Assembly: GCA_964036045.1 (NCBI GenBank)
Contig: OZ038392.1
Location: forward strand, 18,342,612-18,406,611
Source of the DNA: Eutreptiella sp. 'Long Island Sound 2002'
Lineage: Eukaryota; Euglenozoa; Euglenophyceae; Eutreptiales; Eutreptiaceae
Direction: 5' to 3'
DNA length: 64,000 nt
Part shown: piece by piece, positions 9,301 through 17,100 of the stretch
Numbering within the stretch: the first letter of the stretch is position 1
Layout: every line of letters starts with the position of its first letter
Position numbers and translations under genes: made by a program
Notes under the pieces: model-generated
The model's input: the letters and a program-made list of their open reading frames with translations, nothing else
What the model was told of the DNA's origin: nothing
Database searches by the model: none

Positions 9301-10664
9301 GGGGGAGTCTCGCGGCGGAGTTTGGCCTCTGCCTCCTCCATTGCGGCGGCGGTGGCTGCGGCAGCTCGCACTTCGGCTTCCTCCCGAGCAAGAGCCGCCT
9401 CGGCTTCCCGGGCCTGCTGCAGCCGCGCCTTCTGCGCTTCCAACGCTGCCAGCTCCGCCTCCGTCTTGGCCTTCTCCTCAGCGACCTTCCGTCGCGCGCC
9501 CTCGATGGCTTCCTTCTTGGCGGCGTCCGCCTGGGCCTTGGCCGTCGCTTCGGCGTGGGCCCTTTCCTCCGCCTCCTTCTTTGCCCTCTCTTGGGCAAGC
9601 GCTTCTTCCAGCGCCCTCACCTCGGCCTCCCTGCAGGCAATGGCCTCCTGCGTCAGGCGCGCTTCCTCGTCGGCTGCCGCCAACTCACCGTTGACCTGGG
9701 CAGTCGCTGCCCCATGGGCGGCTACGGCCGTGAGTCCGGCCGCAATGGCCGCCACGGTCCGGGCGTGGATGGCCATGCCATGCGCCCACTCCGCAGCCTC
9801 CTCCTGGGCGATGCCGACGGCGCCCTCCACGGCAGCGCTGTGCTGCCTGGCCCGTTGCCGGACAACCCGAAGGTTGCAGGGCACCCCACAGACGCGCTCA
9901 CAGGCGCGCGCCACGTCCCTGTCGGGAGCGACGCTGCTGCTGGAGCTGGCCTGGTCGGCCGGCATCCTCCCGCGGTGGGCTGACTCCACGTCGCTGCTGG
10001 GGCCTGCTGGGGCCTGCTGGGGCCTCAGGAGCAGCGGACGGGGCTTGGCCTTGGTCTGCCTGGCGACTCGGATGTAGTCGCCGAGGGTGGTGGAGCCGGG
10101 ATGGTGACCACCATTGGCCCGTTGGGGACTGGGGGCTGGGGTTCCGCCCTTGGCGCCTTGGGCGGCTTCGGCGGCAAGGGACTCCTGGTACTCCCGCCAC
10201 TTCCGGTCCCGCTTCCTGTCCCCGGCGGACCGCTTCTCCTTCGCCGGAGACGCGCTGCTGCTGCCCTGCAGCCTGCGCTCGCTCCCCGGTTCCGGGAAGT
10301 TCTTTTCGATCATGTCCCACATGGAGACATTGATCGAGGCGCCCGACGGGTACACGTTGGGCTCCTCGTCCTCCTCAATCCCGTCGGGACGCAGGCCTTC
10401 GCCGGGCCTGTCCGGCCGGGCCGACGTCCTCCAGCGCCTCTGCTGGAAGCGGAAGGCGAACCCTTCCGCCCGCAGCCAGTCCTCCACGGCCTGCAGGCGG
10501 TCGGGGGCAATGTCCGTGCGGAGCTCGAAGCTCCTGGGCATGCCGCCTTCGCACTGGAGGTGGCTGTGGCGGTAGTGCTGGTCCCATACCAACCCACGCA
10601 GTAGTTGCGCTGCATGGGGGTGGGGCCGCGGCCACGTCCTGCCCGCTTCTTGCCAATTCACCAT
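6345..10664 (-). CDS. gag: Element A Gag polyprotein, copy 1
   Basis: Structural protein of the element's particle, 1,439 residues from ATG 10,664 to TAG 6,345-6,347. I chose this ATG because it is the first in frame after an upstream TGA (10,716-10,718) and has a strong GCTGCCATGG context. In order: a Pro/Ser-rich N-terminus; a 115-residue Glu/Ala/Arg-rich coiled coil (about 335-451); a Pro/Gly-rich collagen-like stretch (about 595-668); a second leucine-heptad coil (668-728); a capsid-like region (about 945-1,220); a zinc knuckle with widened spacing CX2CX8HX4C (about 1,311-1,330); and a Lys/Asn-rich basic tail. It is far longer than the few hundred residues usual for Ty3/Gypsy Gag. The stop context is CCC-UAG-CGG and the frame stays open beyond it. 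Confidence 0.82.
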   Translation of the reverse strand: MVNWQEAGRTWPRPHPHAAQLLRGLVWDQHYRHSHLQCEGGMPRSFELRTDIAPDRLQAVEDWLRAEGFAFRFQQRRWRTSARPDRPGEGLRPDGIEEDEEPNVYPSGASINVSMWDMIEKNFPEPGSERRLQGSSSASPAKEKRSAGDRKRDRKWREYQESLAAEAAQGAKGGTPAPSPQRANGGHHPGSTTLGDYIRVARQTKAKPRPLLLRPQQAPAGPSSDVESAHRGRMPADQASSSSSVAPDRDVARACERVCGVPCNLRVVRQRARQHSAAVEGAVGIAQEEAAEWAHGMAIHARTVAAIAAGLTAVAAHGAATAQVNGELAAADEEARLTQEAIACREAEVRALEEALAQERAKKEAEERAHAEATAKAQADAAKKEAIEGARRKVAEEKAKTEAELAALEAQKARLQQAREAEAALAREEAEVRAAAATAAAMEEAEAKLRRETPPGGSRVETLRKLFEGDASSRMTLDEADTGSSGSSGPTAHRRRKGKGKTPERPRRPAGGHPHDSDPFLTASDGDERGRRHRQVVAWTGGGGGDVPMEPEGEDDYLPPPYRGSESSENETPRWGDMDEDDDMDFGITKKRQSSDPGRRPGGDPPEPPGGGPSGPPGGRPPSGPPGGGPPDGGGPPGPGGPGRGPPGGPPGDPDDPPGNGDPDTTWRWIVYLRRRVQLLELEVDTGKGEMARISRVAARAQTELDIARAETRQLTTVISGLQQRLDALEARGSVGSDRPPLESGSSDDGWGPGPGPGRPHAPGGAPRSRPSASAPSLTAPSHRSAGRRNERVPPGSGSEDWRDEWLSAEFRNRRAPPRTPVRPRRPAPALEPIPMAGGRYGGLRDEVPRGDVVWDVGEGEDLDLDLEEFDISPPRGVRGKAAERSRRRRDEDSYMEAVRREHFGSAYMEEPRRSHRDSMEEMDVAAVGVRGRGRWEPRSTSRPAFMVSKAADAAVWEDLKDIKPPMYDGNPLNLDRFLEKLDDWGLTVTEDMPHADAERYVFGRFRYRLPEVLGELYFMPTKEGKIKTLKEAKKWLNEQERVDAPQLAAKRWKSIKLEHDGREIRLRDWRDFRGKYTLYRRNVEDWNEGDEQARLLSMLPEAWIKRVTKEESKRAKSNHTVKMMLPKEYHTNVVAWAKKNVARDVKRHSVRNALLVTVSGDREKTAMWRLDECELSGQTIRLQAIPARMGCDEILEWVGEEVLKEYRNLHHTRGLRPGDRDVNYVGKGPGGGAAMDPVGAGGDETLVDDDNDDEPAEVAVCAFVAKNLSAGSKPGNWKPLQQGWRKQEKRDPRRIGDPPLSFGEFIRAHPQGCFVCYGRKRGFNHDHRTCPVHKADTEASKKAHGSKKRAPTGIREAKVEVDRDELAKLMSSVGTELAKEIQEIKRNWVPRSDNKNKENNQNDQNKDKDKKGKKGGKKKGVNEVDAEENTPSSTTDAP

Positions 10665-10970
10665 GGCAGCGGGGGCGTAGTTGGTCTTGAGGTCCTTGGT
10701 GTGCACTCGTTCAACTCAACGAACTGGTGGTGGTTGTTGAGGCGGGTGCTGCAGCACTGGATTGGGAGTGCGGCTGGTGCTGGTCAGCCGGTGGTTGTGG
10801 AGGTGGTTGACGCGGCCTTGCTGGTCGGCCGATGGGACTCCGGGTCGGCCGATCGGGCTGATGCAGGAGTCCTGGTCTGTGCACCTCTTTCACGGTTGCT
10901 GCGCGGTCAGGGCGATGCTCTGGACGGCGCTGCGGGCTCCGTGACGAACTCGGCGCTGTCGCTGGGCGGC

Positions 10971-11049
10971 GCTGCGAGCCGCTGCGCTGCGCTGCGAGCT
11001 GCTGCGCTGCGCTGCGAGCTGCGCGCTGCGAGCTGCTGCGACGCGCTGC
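10971..11049. repeat. GCTGCG-rich short tandem repeat (copy 1)
   Basis: Irregular tandem repeats of GCTGCG and GAGCTGCT near the gag-proximal end of the leader. The same repeat lies at 52,742-52,820 in copy 2 with small substitutions. Confidence 0.7.
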
Positions 11050-12705
11050 TCGGGGTTGGTGACCCCGAGTGGCACGCGAGGGCTGGGTAACCCCGCTGCG
11101 GTGAAACGCTTTTGACGCGTTCCCGTGGGGGGCCGGCCACGGGACGCTGCGGTGACACGCACAGGTGAGCAGGCAGGCAAAGCACTACGCTCACAAGGGC
11201 ATCAATACGCTCGTGTCATGTGACAAAGCGTTTCAGAATCCTTGCCACTCTGAAATGAGGGAACGAAAGTATGTACAGCAACACATCAGGATATGTACAC
11301 ATGGGGTTAAGACTGGACTTGGGTAAGGGCATCACAGGACAATAGACACTCAGTCCCAACTCATATCCCAATCCCAGATCCGACCCTTTCAGTGGCTGGT
11401 GGGGGCGGGGGCTCAAACACAACCCATGCCCTGCTCAGTCCGGACCCTGAAACCCTGCCAATGGGGGAGGTGTACCGCCCAGCCACAGGCGAGTTCCTGG
11501 GAACCAAGAGGTTTCAAGGCCAACTGACAGTGACTCCCCATGCTCCCTTTACGGCGGGTCTGAACTCCTGTCTGAGCCAGAGATATGGCCCCGCCATTAT
11601 CACCCAGGAGTTGGTAGCTGAAAAAGGGCTGTTTCAGCCCAAACTGAAATTAACTCAAAAATCCCCGAAATTGACCTCTCGTCCGGACCCGCCAGAGGTA
11701 GGGACGAGGCAACTGACCCTATGCCCTTCGAGTACGAACTCTTTGGAGCCCTCACCCAACCTGGTTCCCTTTGAGGTCCCGGCATCAGGGCAACACGGAT
11801 GAGTCAAGTGGGGTCATGATGCCAAAATCACCAAAATTGGTGTCATTCCCACGCGTGGCTCGCTCGGCCAAGGTAAGGCCATTGGCTCACAGGGTAGGAG
11901 GCAGGACCTAAGACTCATATCTGAGTGTACTACTTGGATTTGGGTCCAGGCTCCCTGTGGGCATAGAGAAATGGGGCCGCCAATCGACCACACAGAAGGG
12001 GGAAATTGGGGTCCCAAAGTGGGGTCATTTTGGCTGCTCGAAATGAGCCAAAATTCAGGGTGTTCCCAATGGCATATCTCCACGCCGGCTTGGAGATTAA
12101 ATTAGCCATATCATACGCAATCCACCAGGAGTCCAACTGAGACTCCCATGCCCTTGGCTCCCAAAGATCTCCATGCCACTCGGCGTGGTGACGATCCCAA
12201 TTGGGTCCACAAATGCCAAAATGGCAAAAGTGCCCACACTCACTTTGGGCTAGCGCCGCAACGAAGGTTGCTCCGCTTCGCCCACGTGGTGTGTGAACCA
12301 TGGGGACTATTATGCATAACACCCACGTCATATATGGTGCATTGTTCCATGCGTCCGGCGTGCACGAGGGTTAGAACATAGTGCACGGCGGGCAGCAAAA
12401 GTGGAAAATTGCTCGAAATGGCCAAAAATGCGCACACTCATGGTTAAGGGCAAATGAGGCACATGCCCGACTTGGACCGGAGTGTGCCATAGGATTCGTA
12501 TCAAGTCATGTGTGTCCAACATATCTTTTGGGCGTCGCCCAACTCCTCCGGTATTGGGAATGGCAGGGTCGCCAAGTGAGCCCATGATTTGGGATAGTCC
12601 CAAATCGCCAACATGGCGGCCACGGTATGCCAAGCTCAAGAGGAGTTATACGCCGGGTCCAAGATATGTTGGGGACCGAAGTATGTACCCTCATAACATA
12701 ACTGG

Positions 12706-12763
12706 GTCATGATGTCAATTGAGCGCAACGTTGAGATATACGGTCGCCACTTGACATCATGAC
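12706..12763. repeat. Perfect 13-bp inverted repeat, copy 1 leader
   Basis: GTCATGATGTCAA (12,706-12,718) and its exact reverse complement (12,751-12,763) flank a 32-nt loop. Conserved at 54,463-54,520 in copy 2. Confidence 0.8.
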
Positions 12764-13254
12764 GAGCCAAAAACGGCAAAACTGGTACAGAGACACACAA
12801 AAGTGCCTTGAAAGGCGCACAATTATATCATAATATCTTCGGCATGGATCGTGCAATCAACTAATCCCTCTAAACATAATGACTTGACACCAATAACCTT
12901 CGATTCCACATATGTGCTCCACTTGGGGCGCTTTGAAAGGTTACGAGCGCTACTTCCCAAGTGGGCACATGAAAATATGGAAAATTGCAAAACACACACC
13001 TTGCTCCCAACGCATCGCCTCGGGATCGCCACACAAGCTTCCCTTCACGAAGGTTAGGCTTGCAATTGATCGTAGGGAGTATGGAGAAGGGGCTTGCACA
13101 ATATGAGGTCCATTGGTGGGTCCATCGCTCTTAGCCACACCCGCCAAATGGGCACGCAATACAACACATGGCACATACCACATATTGCCCAAAATGGTAT
13201 CTCCCGCCACGATATGTCATGCCCCTCCAAGGGCATAACTTTGTGTCAATCGCT

Positions 13255-13281
13255 CATAGGAACTCAAGGAGAGTTCCTATG
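13255..13281. repeat. Perfect 11-bp hairpin, 5-nt loop, copy 1 leader
   Basis: CATAGGAACTC and its exact complement GAGTTCCTATG are separated by AAGGA. Copy 2 has the same hairpin at 55,012-55,038. A smaller stem, ATGCCC/GGGCAT, lies just before it at 13,219-13,236. Confidence 0.85.
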
Positions 13282-13521
13282 CAACACCAACACTTGCGCG
13301 CTACACTCGAAAGTTATCTTAACGCACGCAATATCATGGCCATAGAGTTACAACGCAAACTCCACCCTCTTGACCATGATCCATTACACTAGCGCGCACG
13401 TGTGGAGACGCAAGGCATATAATGCTTCCTAAATTACGTCGGGAGTATTGTGAATACATCCCACGTTTCCTTATTGTCATTCCTCGCAAGCAACACGAGA
13501 TATGACCTTCACAAGTGGCCT

Positions 13522-13593
13522 CACGAATCAACTTTGTTTTGCCCATATCTTTAAGATAAATGGAGGGCGGGATAAAAGGAAAGTTGATTCGTG
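13522..13593. repeat. Perfect 14-bp inverted repeat, copy 1 leader
   Basis: CACGAATCAACTTT (13,522-13,535) pairs with AAAGTTGATTCGTG (13,580-13,593) across a 44-nt loop that itself contains the near-palindrome TATCTT-T-AAGATA. Conserved in copy 2 at 55,279-55,350. Confidence 0.85.
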
Positions 13594-13641
13594 CATAGGG
13601 AAGCACGTAGGTCCACTCGAAAGAGGTCAAATCAAGTGCGG

Positions 13642-13675
13642 GGATGTCGAAGTCGAAAATCCGATTTCGACATCC
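13642..13675. repeat. Perfect 10-bp inverted repeat, copy 1 leader
   Basis: GGATGTCGAA (13,642-13,651) and TTCGACATCC (13,666-13,675) flank a 14-nt loop; conserved at 55,399-55,432 in copy 2. Confidence 0.8.
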
Positions 13676-13945
13676 TGAAAAATTCGGATTAAGGTTGCGA
13701 GTGTAAGATGTGAAAATTGCGGAAGCATCCATGCAGTTCCTGACGACTTTGGAGCCTTCGTGACGGATTGCGTTAAAATTTCGATTAATTACAGCCAAAC
13801 TGGCGGTTACGGTAAAGTCGCGATCCAACCGCAAGCAGTCAAAACAGTGAATATCAGAACGGAAGCGTAAAAATTGACAGAAACATTATGAAAATAAAAC
13901 CCTGTTGATTCCTGATATTCTGATACACAAATCTCCGCTGGCGGT

Positions 13946-13962
13946 GCATCGGTTGCCGATGC
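13946..13962. repeat. 7-bp hairpin GCATCGG-TTG-CCGATGC, copy 1
   Basis: A perfect 7-bp stem with a TTG loop, close to the start of the minisatellite; also at 55,703-55,719 in copy 2. Confidence 0.7.
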
Positions 13963-14135
13963 GGGGCTTTACGGCACGGAACACGCTCCCGTCGGGCTCG
14001 CACCGGGCGTCAACGGGCGCCTTCTGTACATGGGGTTAGTGGACCGGAGGCCGGTCTTCCCTTCCGTACTTGGGGTTCGTGGACCGGAGACCTGTTGTAT
14101 GCCGTAACCTAGCCATGGGGTTCTGGGTACCGCTT

Positions 14136-17100
14136 CAGGAGCGCGCTTGGAGCAGGCTGGGAGCGGTCTGGGAGCGGGCTGGGAGCGGGCTGGGAGCAAG
14201 CGGGCTGGGAGCAGGCTGGGGGCAGGCGGGCTGGGAGCGGGCGGGCTGGGAGCGGGCAGGAGGCGGGCTGGGAGCGGGCTGGAAGCGGGCTGGGAGCGGG
14301 CTGAGTGCGGGCTGGGAGCGGGCTGGGAGCAGGCGGGCTGGGAGCGGGCGGGCTGGGGGCCGGCGGGCTGGTTGCAGTCTGGGAGTGAATGGGCTGGGAG
14401 TGGGCTGGGAGCGGGCTTGAAGCGGGCTGGGAGCGGGCTGGGAGCGGGCTGGGTGCGGGCTTGGTGCTGGCTGGGAGCTGGCTGGGAGCAGGCGGGCTGG
14501 GAGCGGGCGGGCTGGGGGCGGGCGGGCTGGGAGCGGGCTGGGAGTGGGCTGGGAGTGGGCTGCGAGCGGGCTGGGAGTGGGCGGGCTGGGAGCGGGCTTG
14601 GAGCGGGCTTGGAGTGGGCTGGGTGCGGGCTGGGAGCGGGCTGGGAGCGGGCTGGGAGCGGGCTAGGAGCGGGCGGGCTGGGAGCGGGCGGGCTGAAAGC
14701 GGGCGGGCTGGGAGTGGGCTGGGAGTGGGCTGGGAGTGGGCTGGGAGCGGGCTGGGAGTGGGCGGGCTGGGAGTGGGCTTGGAGCGTGCCGGGAGCGGGC
14801 AGGGAGCGGGCTAGGAGCGGGCTTGCTGGGAGCCGGTTGGGAACGGGCGGGCTGGGAGCAGGCGGGCTGGGAGCGGGCTGGGGGCGCGTTGGGAGCGGGC
14901 TGGCTGCGGGCTGGGAGCGGGCTAGGAGCGGGCTGGGAGCGAGCTGGCTGGGAGCGCGCTGGCTGGGAGCGGGCGGGCTGGGAGCGGGCGGGCTGGCTGG
15001 GAGCGGGCTGGGAGCAGGCTGGGAGCGGGCGGGCTGGGAGCGGGCTGGCTGGGAGCGGGCTGGGAGCAGGCCGGCTGGGAACTAGTTTGCTGGGACAGGT
15101 TGGGAGCGGGAAGTGGGAGCGGGCTGGGAGCGGGCTGGGAGCGGGCGGGCTGGGAGCGGGCTGGGAACGGGTTGGAAGCGGCCTGGGAGCGGGCCGGCTC
15201 GGAACGGGCTGGGAGTGGGCTGGGAGCGGGCTGGGACTGCGCGGGTTGGGAGCGGGCTTGGAGCGGGCCGGGAGCGGGCTAGGAGCGGGCTGGGAGCGGG
15301 CTGGGAGCAGGCTGGGAGCGGGCTGGGAGCAGGCGACTGGGAGCGGGCGAGCTGGGAGCGGCCTGGGAGCGGGCTCGGGGCAGGCGGGCGGGAAGCGGGA
15401 GGGCTGGGAGCGGGCTTGCTGGGAGCGGGTTGGGAACGGGCGGGCTGGGAGCAGGCAGGCTGGGAGCGGGCTGGGGGCGCGTTGGGAGCGGGCTGGCTGC
15501 GGGCTGGGAGCGGGCTAGGAGCGGGCTGGGAGCGAGCTGGCTGGGAGCGCGCTGGCTGGGAGCGGGCGGGCTGGGAGCGGGCGGGCTGGCTGGGAGCGGG
15601 CTGGGAGCAGGCTGGGAGCGGGAGGGCCGGGAGCGGGCTGGCTGGGAGCGGGCTGGGAGCAGGCCGGCTGGGAACTAGTTTGCTGGGACAGGTTGGGAGC
15701 GGGAAGTGAAAGCGGGCCGGGAGCGGGCTGGGAGCGGGCTAGGAGCGGGCTGGGAGCAGGCGACTGGGAGCGGGCGAGCTGGGAGCGGCCTGGGAGTGGG
15801 CTGGGGGCAGGCGGGCGGGGAGGGGGCAGGCTGGGAGCGGGCGGGCTGCGAGCGGGCAGGAGGCGGGCTGGGAGTGGGCTGAGAGCGGGCTCGGAGCGGG
15901 CTGGCAGCGGGCTGGGAGCGGGCTGGGTACGGGCTGGGAGCGGACTGGGAGCAGGCTGGGAGCAGGCGGGCTTGGAGCGGGCGGGATGGGAGCGGGCTGG
16001 GAGTGGGCTGGGAGTGGGCTGGGAACAGGCTGGGAGTGGGCGGGCTGGGAGCGGGCTTGGAGCGGGCTGGGAGCGGGCTGGGAGCGGGATGGGAGCGGGC
16101 TAGGAGTGGGCGGCCTGGGAGCGGGCGGCCTGGGAGCGGGCTCGGAGTGGGCTGGGAGCGGGCTGGGAGTGGGCTGGGAGCGGGCTGGGAGCGGGCTGGG
16201 AGCGGGCTGGGAGCGGGCTGGGTGCGGGCTGGTTGCGGGCTGGGAGCGGGCTGGGAGCAGGCGGGCGGGGAGCGGGCGGGCTGGGAGCGGGCGGGCCGCG
16301 AGCGGGCGGGAGGCGGGCTGGGAGCAGGCTGGAAGGCCGGACGGGAGCGGGCTAGGAGCGGGCGGCCTGGGAGCGGGCGGGCTGGGAGCGGGCTCAGAGT
16401 GGGCTGGGAGCGGGCTGGGTGTGGGCTTGGAGCAGGCTGGGAGCGGGCTGGCAGCGGGCTGGGAGCGGGCTGGGTACCGGCTGGGAGCGGGCTGGGAGCG
16501 GGCTGGGAGCAGGCGGGCTAGGAGCGGGCGGGCTGGGAGCGGGATGGGAGTGGGCTGGCAGTGGGCTGGGAACGGGCTGGGAGAGGGCGGGCTGGGAGCG
16601 GGCTTGGAGCGGGCTGGGAGCGGGCTGGGAGCGGGATGGGAGCGGGCTAGGAGCGGGTGAGCTGGGAGCGGGCGGGCTGGGAGCGGGCTGGGAGCGGGCT
16701 GGGAGCGGGCTCGGAGCGGGCTGGGAGCGGGCGGGCCTTGGAGAGGGCTGGGAGCGGGCGGGCTGGGAGCGGGCTCAGAGTGGGCTGGGAGCGGGCTGGG
16801 TGTGGGCTTGGAGCAGGCTGGGAGCGGGCTGGCAGCGGGCTGGGAGCGGGCTGGGTACGGGCTGGGAGCGGGCTGGGAGCGGGCTGGGAGCAGGCGGGCT
16901 AGGAGCGGGCGGGCTGGGAGCGGGATGGGAGTGGGCTGGCAGTGGGCTGGGAACGGGCTGGGAGAGGGCGGGCTGGGGGCGGGCTTGGAGCGGGCTGGGA
17001 GCGGGCTGGGAGCGGGATGGGAGCGGGCTAGGAGCGGGCGGGCTGGGAGCAGGCGGGCTGGGAGCGGGCTGGGAGCGGGCTGGGAGCGGGCTCGGAGCGG

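Larger units (their letters stand above)
1..14135 (-). mobile_element. Element A, copy 1: chromodomain Ty3/Gypsy-like retroelement (minus strand, left end outside window)
   Basis: A minus-strand retroelement with gag (10,664-6,345), protease (6,344-5,265) and pol (5,264-1,362) in one frame. They are flanked by a 1.36-kb 3' region and a 3.4-kb non-coding leader. Domain order (capsid, zinc knuckle, protease, RT, RNase H, integrase, chromodomain) is that of chromovirus-type Ty3/Gypsy elements. The left end lies beyond the window. No long terminal repeat could be seen: the 1-1,361 region does not recur at 10,700-14,135 or at 23,484-24,128. The adjoining minisatellite (14,136-23,483) is also present next to copy 2, so it may belong to the element or to a larger duplicated unit. 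Every coding frame in this copy is open. Confidence 0.85.
10665..14135 (-). other. Leader / upstream non-coding region of element A, copy 1
   Basis: About 3.4 kb upstream of gag with no convincing gene. The part next to gag (10,700-11,200) is GC-rich and contains a GCTGCG-type short repeat. From 11,200 to 13,960 the base composition is more balanced and the sequence carries several perfect inverted repeats. Related words such as CCAAAAATG and CACACTCA recur. At 14,030-14,095 two copies of GGGGTTnGTGGACCGGAG lie about 50 bp apart. A promoter or 5' LTR would be expected here, but no copy of it is found downstream of pol. Confidence 0.5.

Noticed and set aside
6327-10604. Long plus-strand open frames opposite element A gag and pol (for example 6,327-7,616, 9,019-10,077 and 1,413-2,726)
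   Set aside because: They are mirror frames of high-GC coding sequence. The minus frame carries all recognisable domains, and the plus translations are low-complexity Leu/Val/Ser/Arg with no motif.
1362-10664. UAG reassigned to an amino acid in the host code
   Set aside because: Element B and element C carry UGA at their in-frame stops, element A's terminal stop is UGA and one element C frame ends in UAA. No host gene here shows UAG as sense, so readthrough is the simpler reading. It cannot be excluded without host genes.
11392-11802. 136-codon plus-strand open frame in the element A leader
   Set aside because: The matching region of copy 2 has indels that change the frame, and no domain is visible.
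12020-12060. Spliced-leader-like sequence (TCATTTTGGCT) as evidence for a dinoflagellate
   Set aside because: Only a partial match to the dinoflagellate leader as I remember it, without its start or splice site; not enough to name the host.
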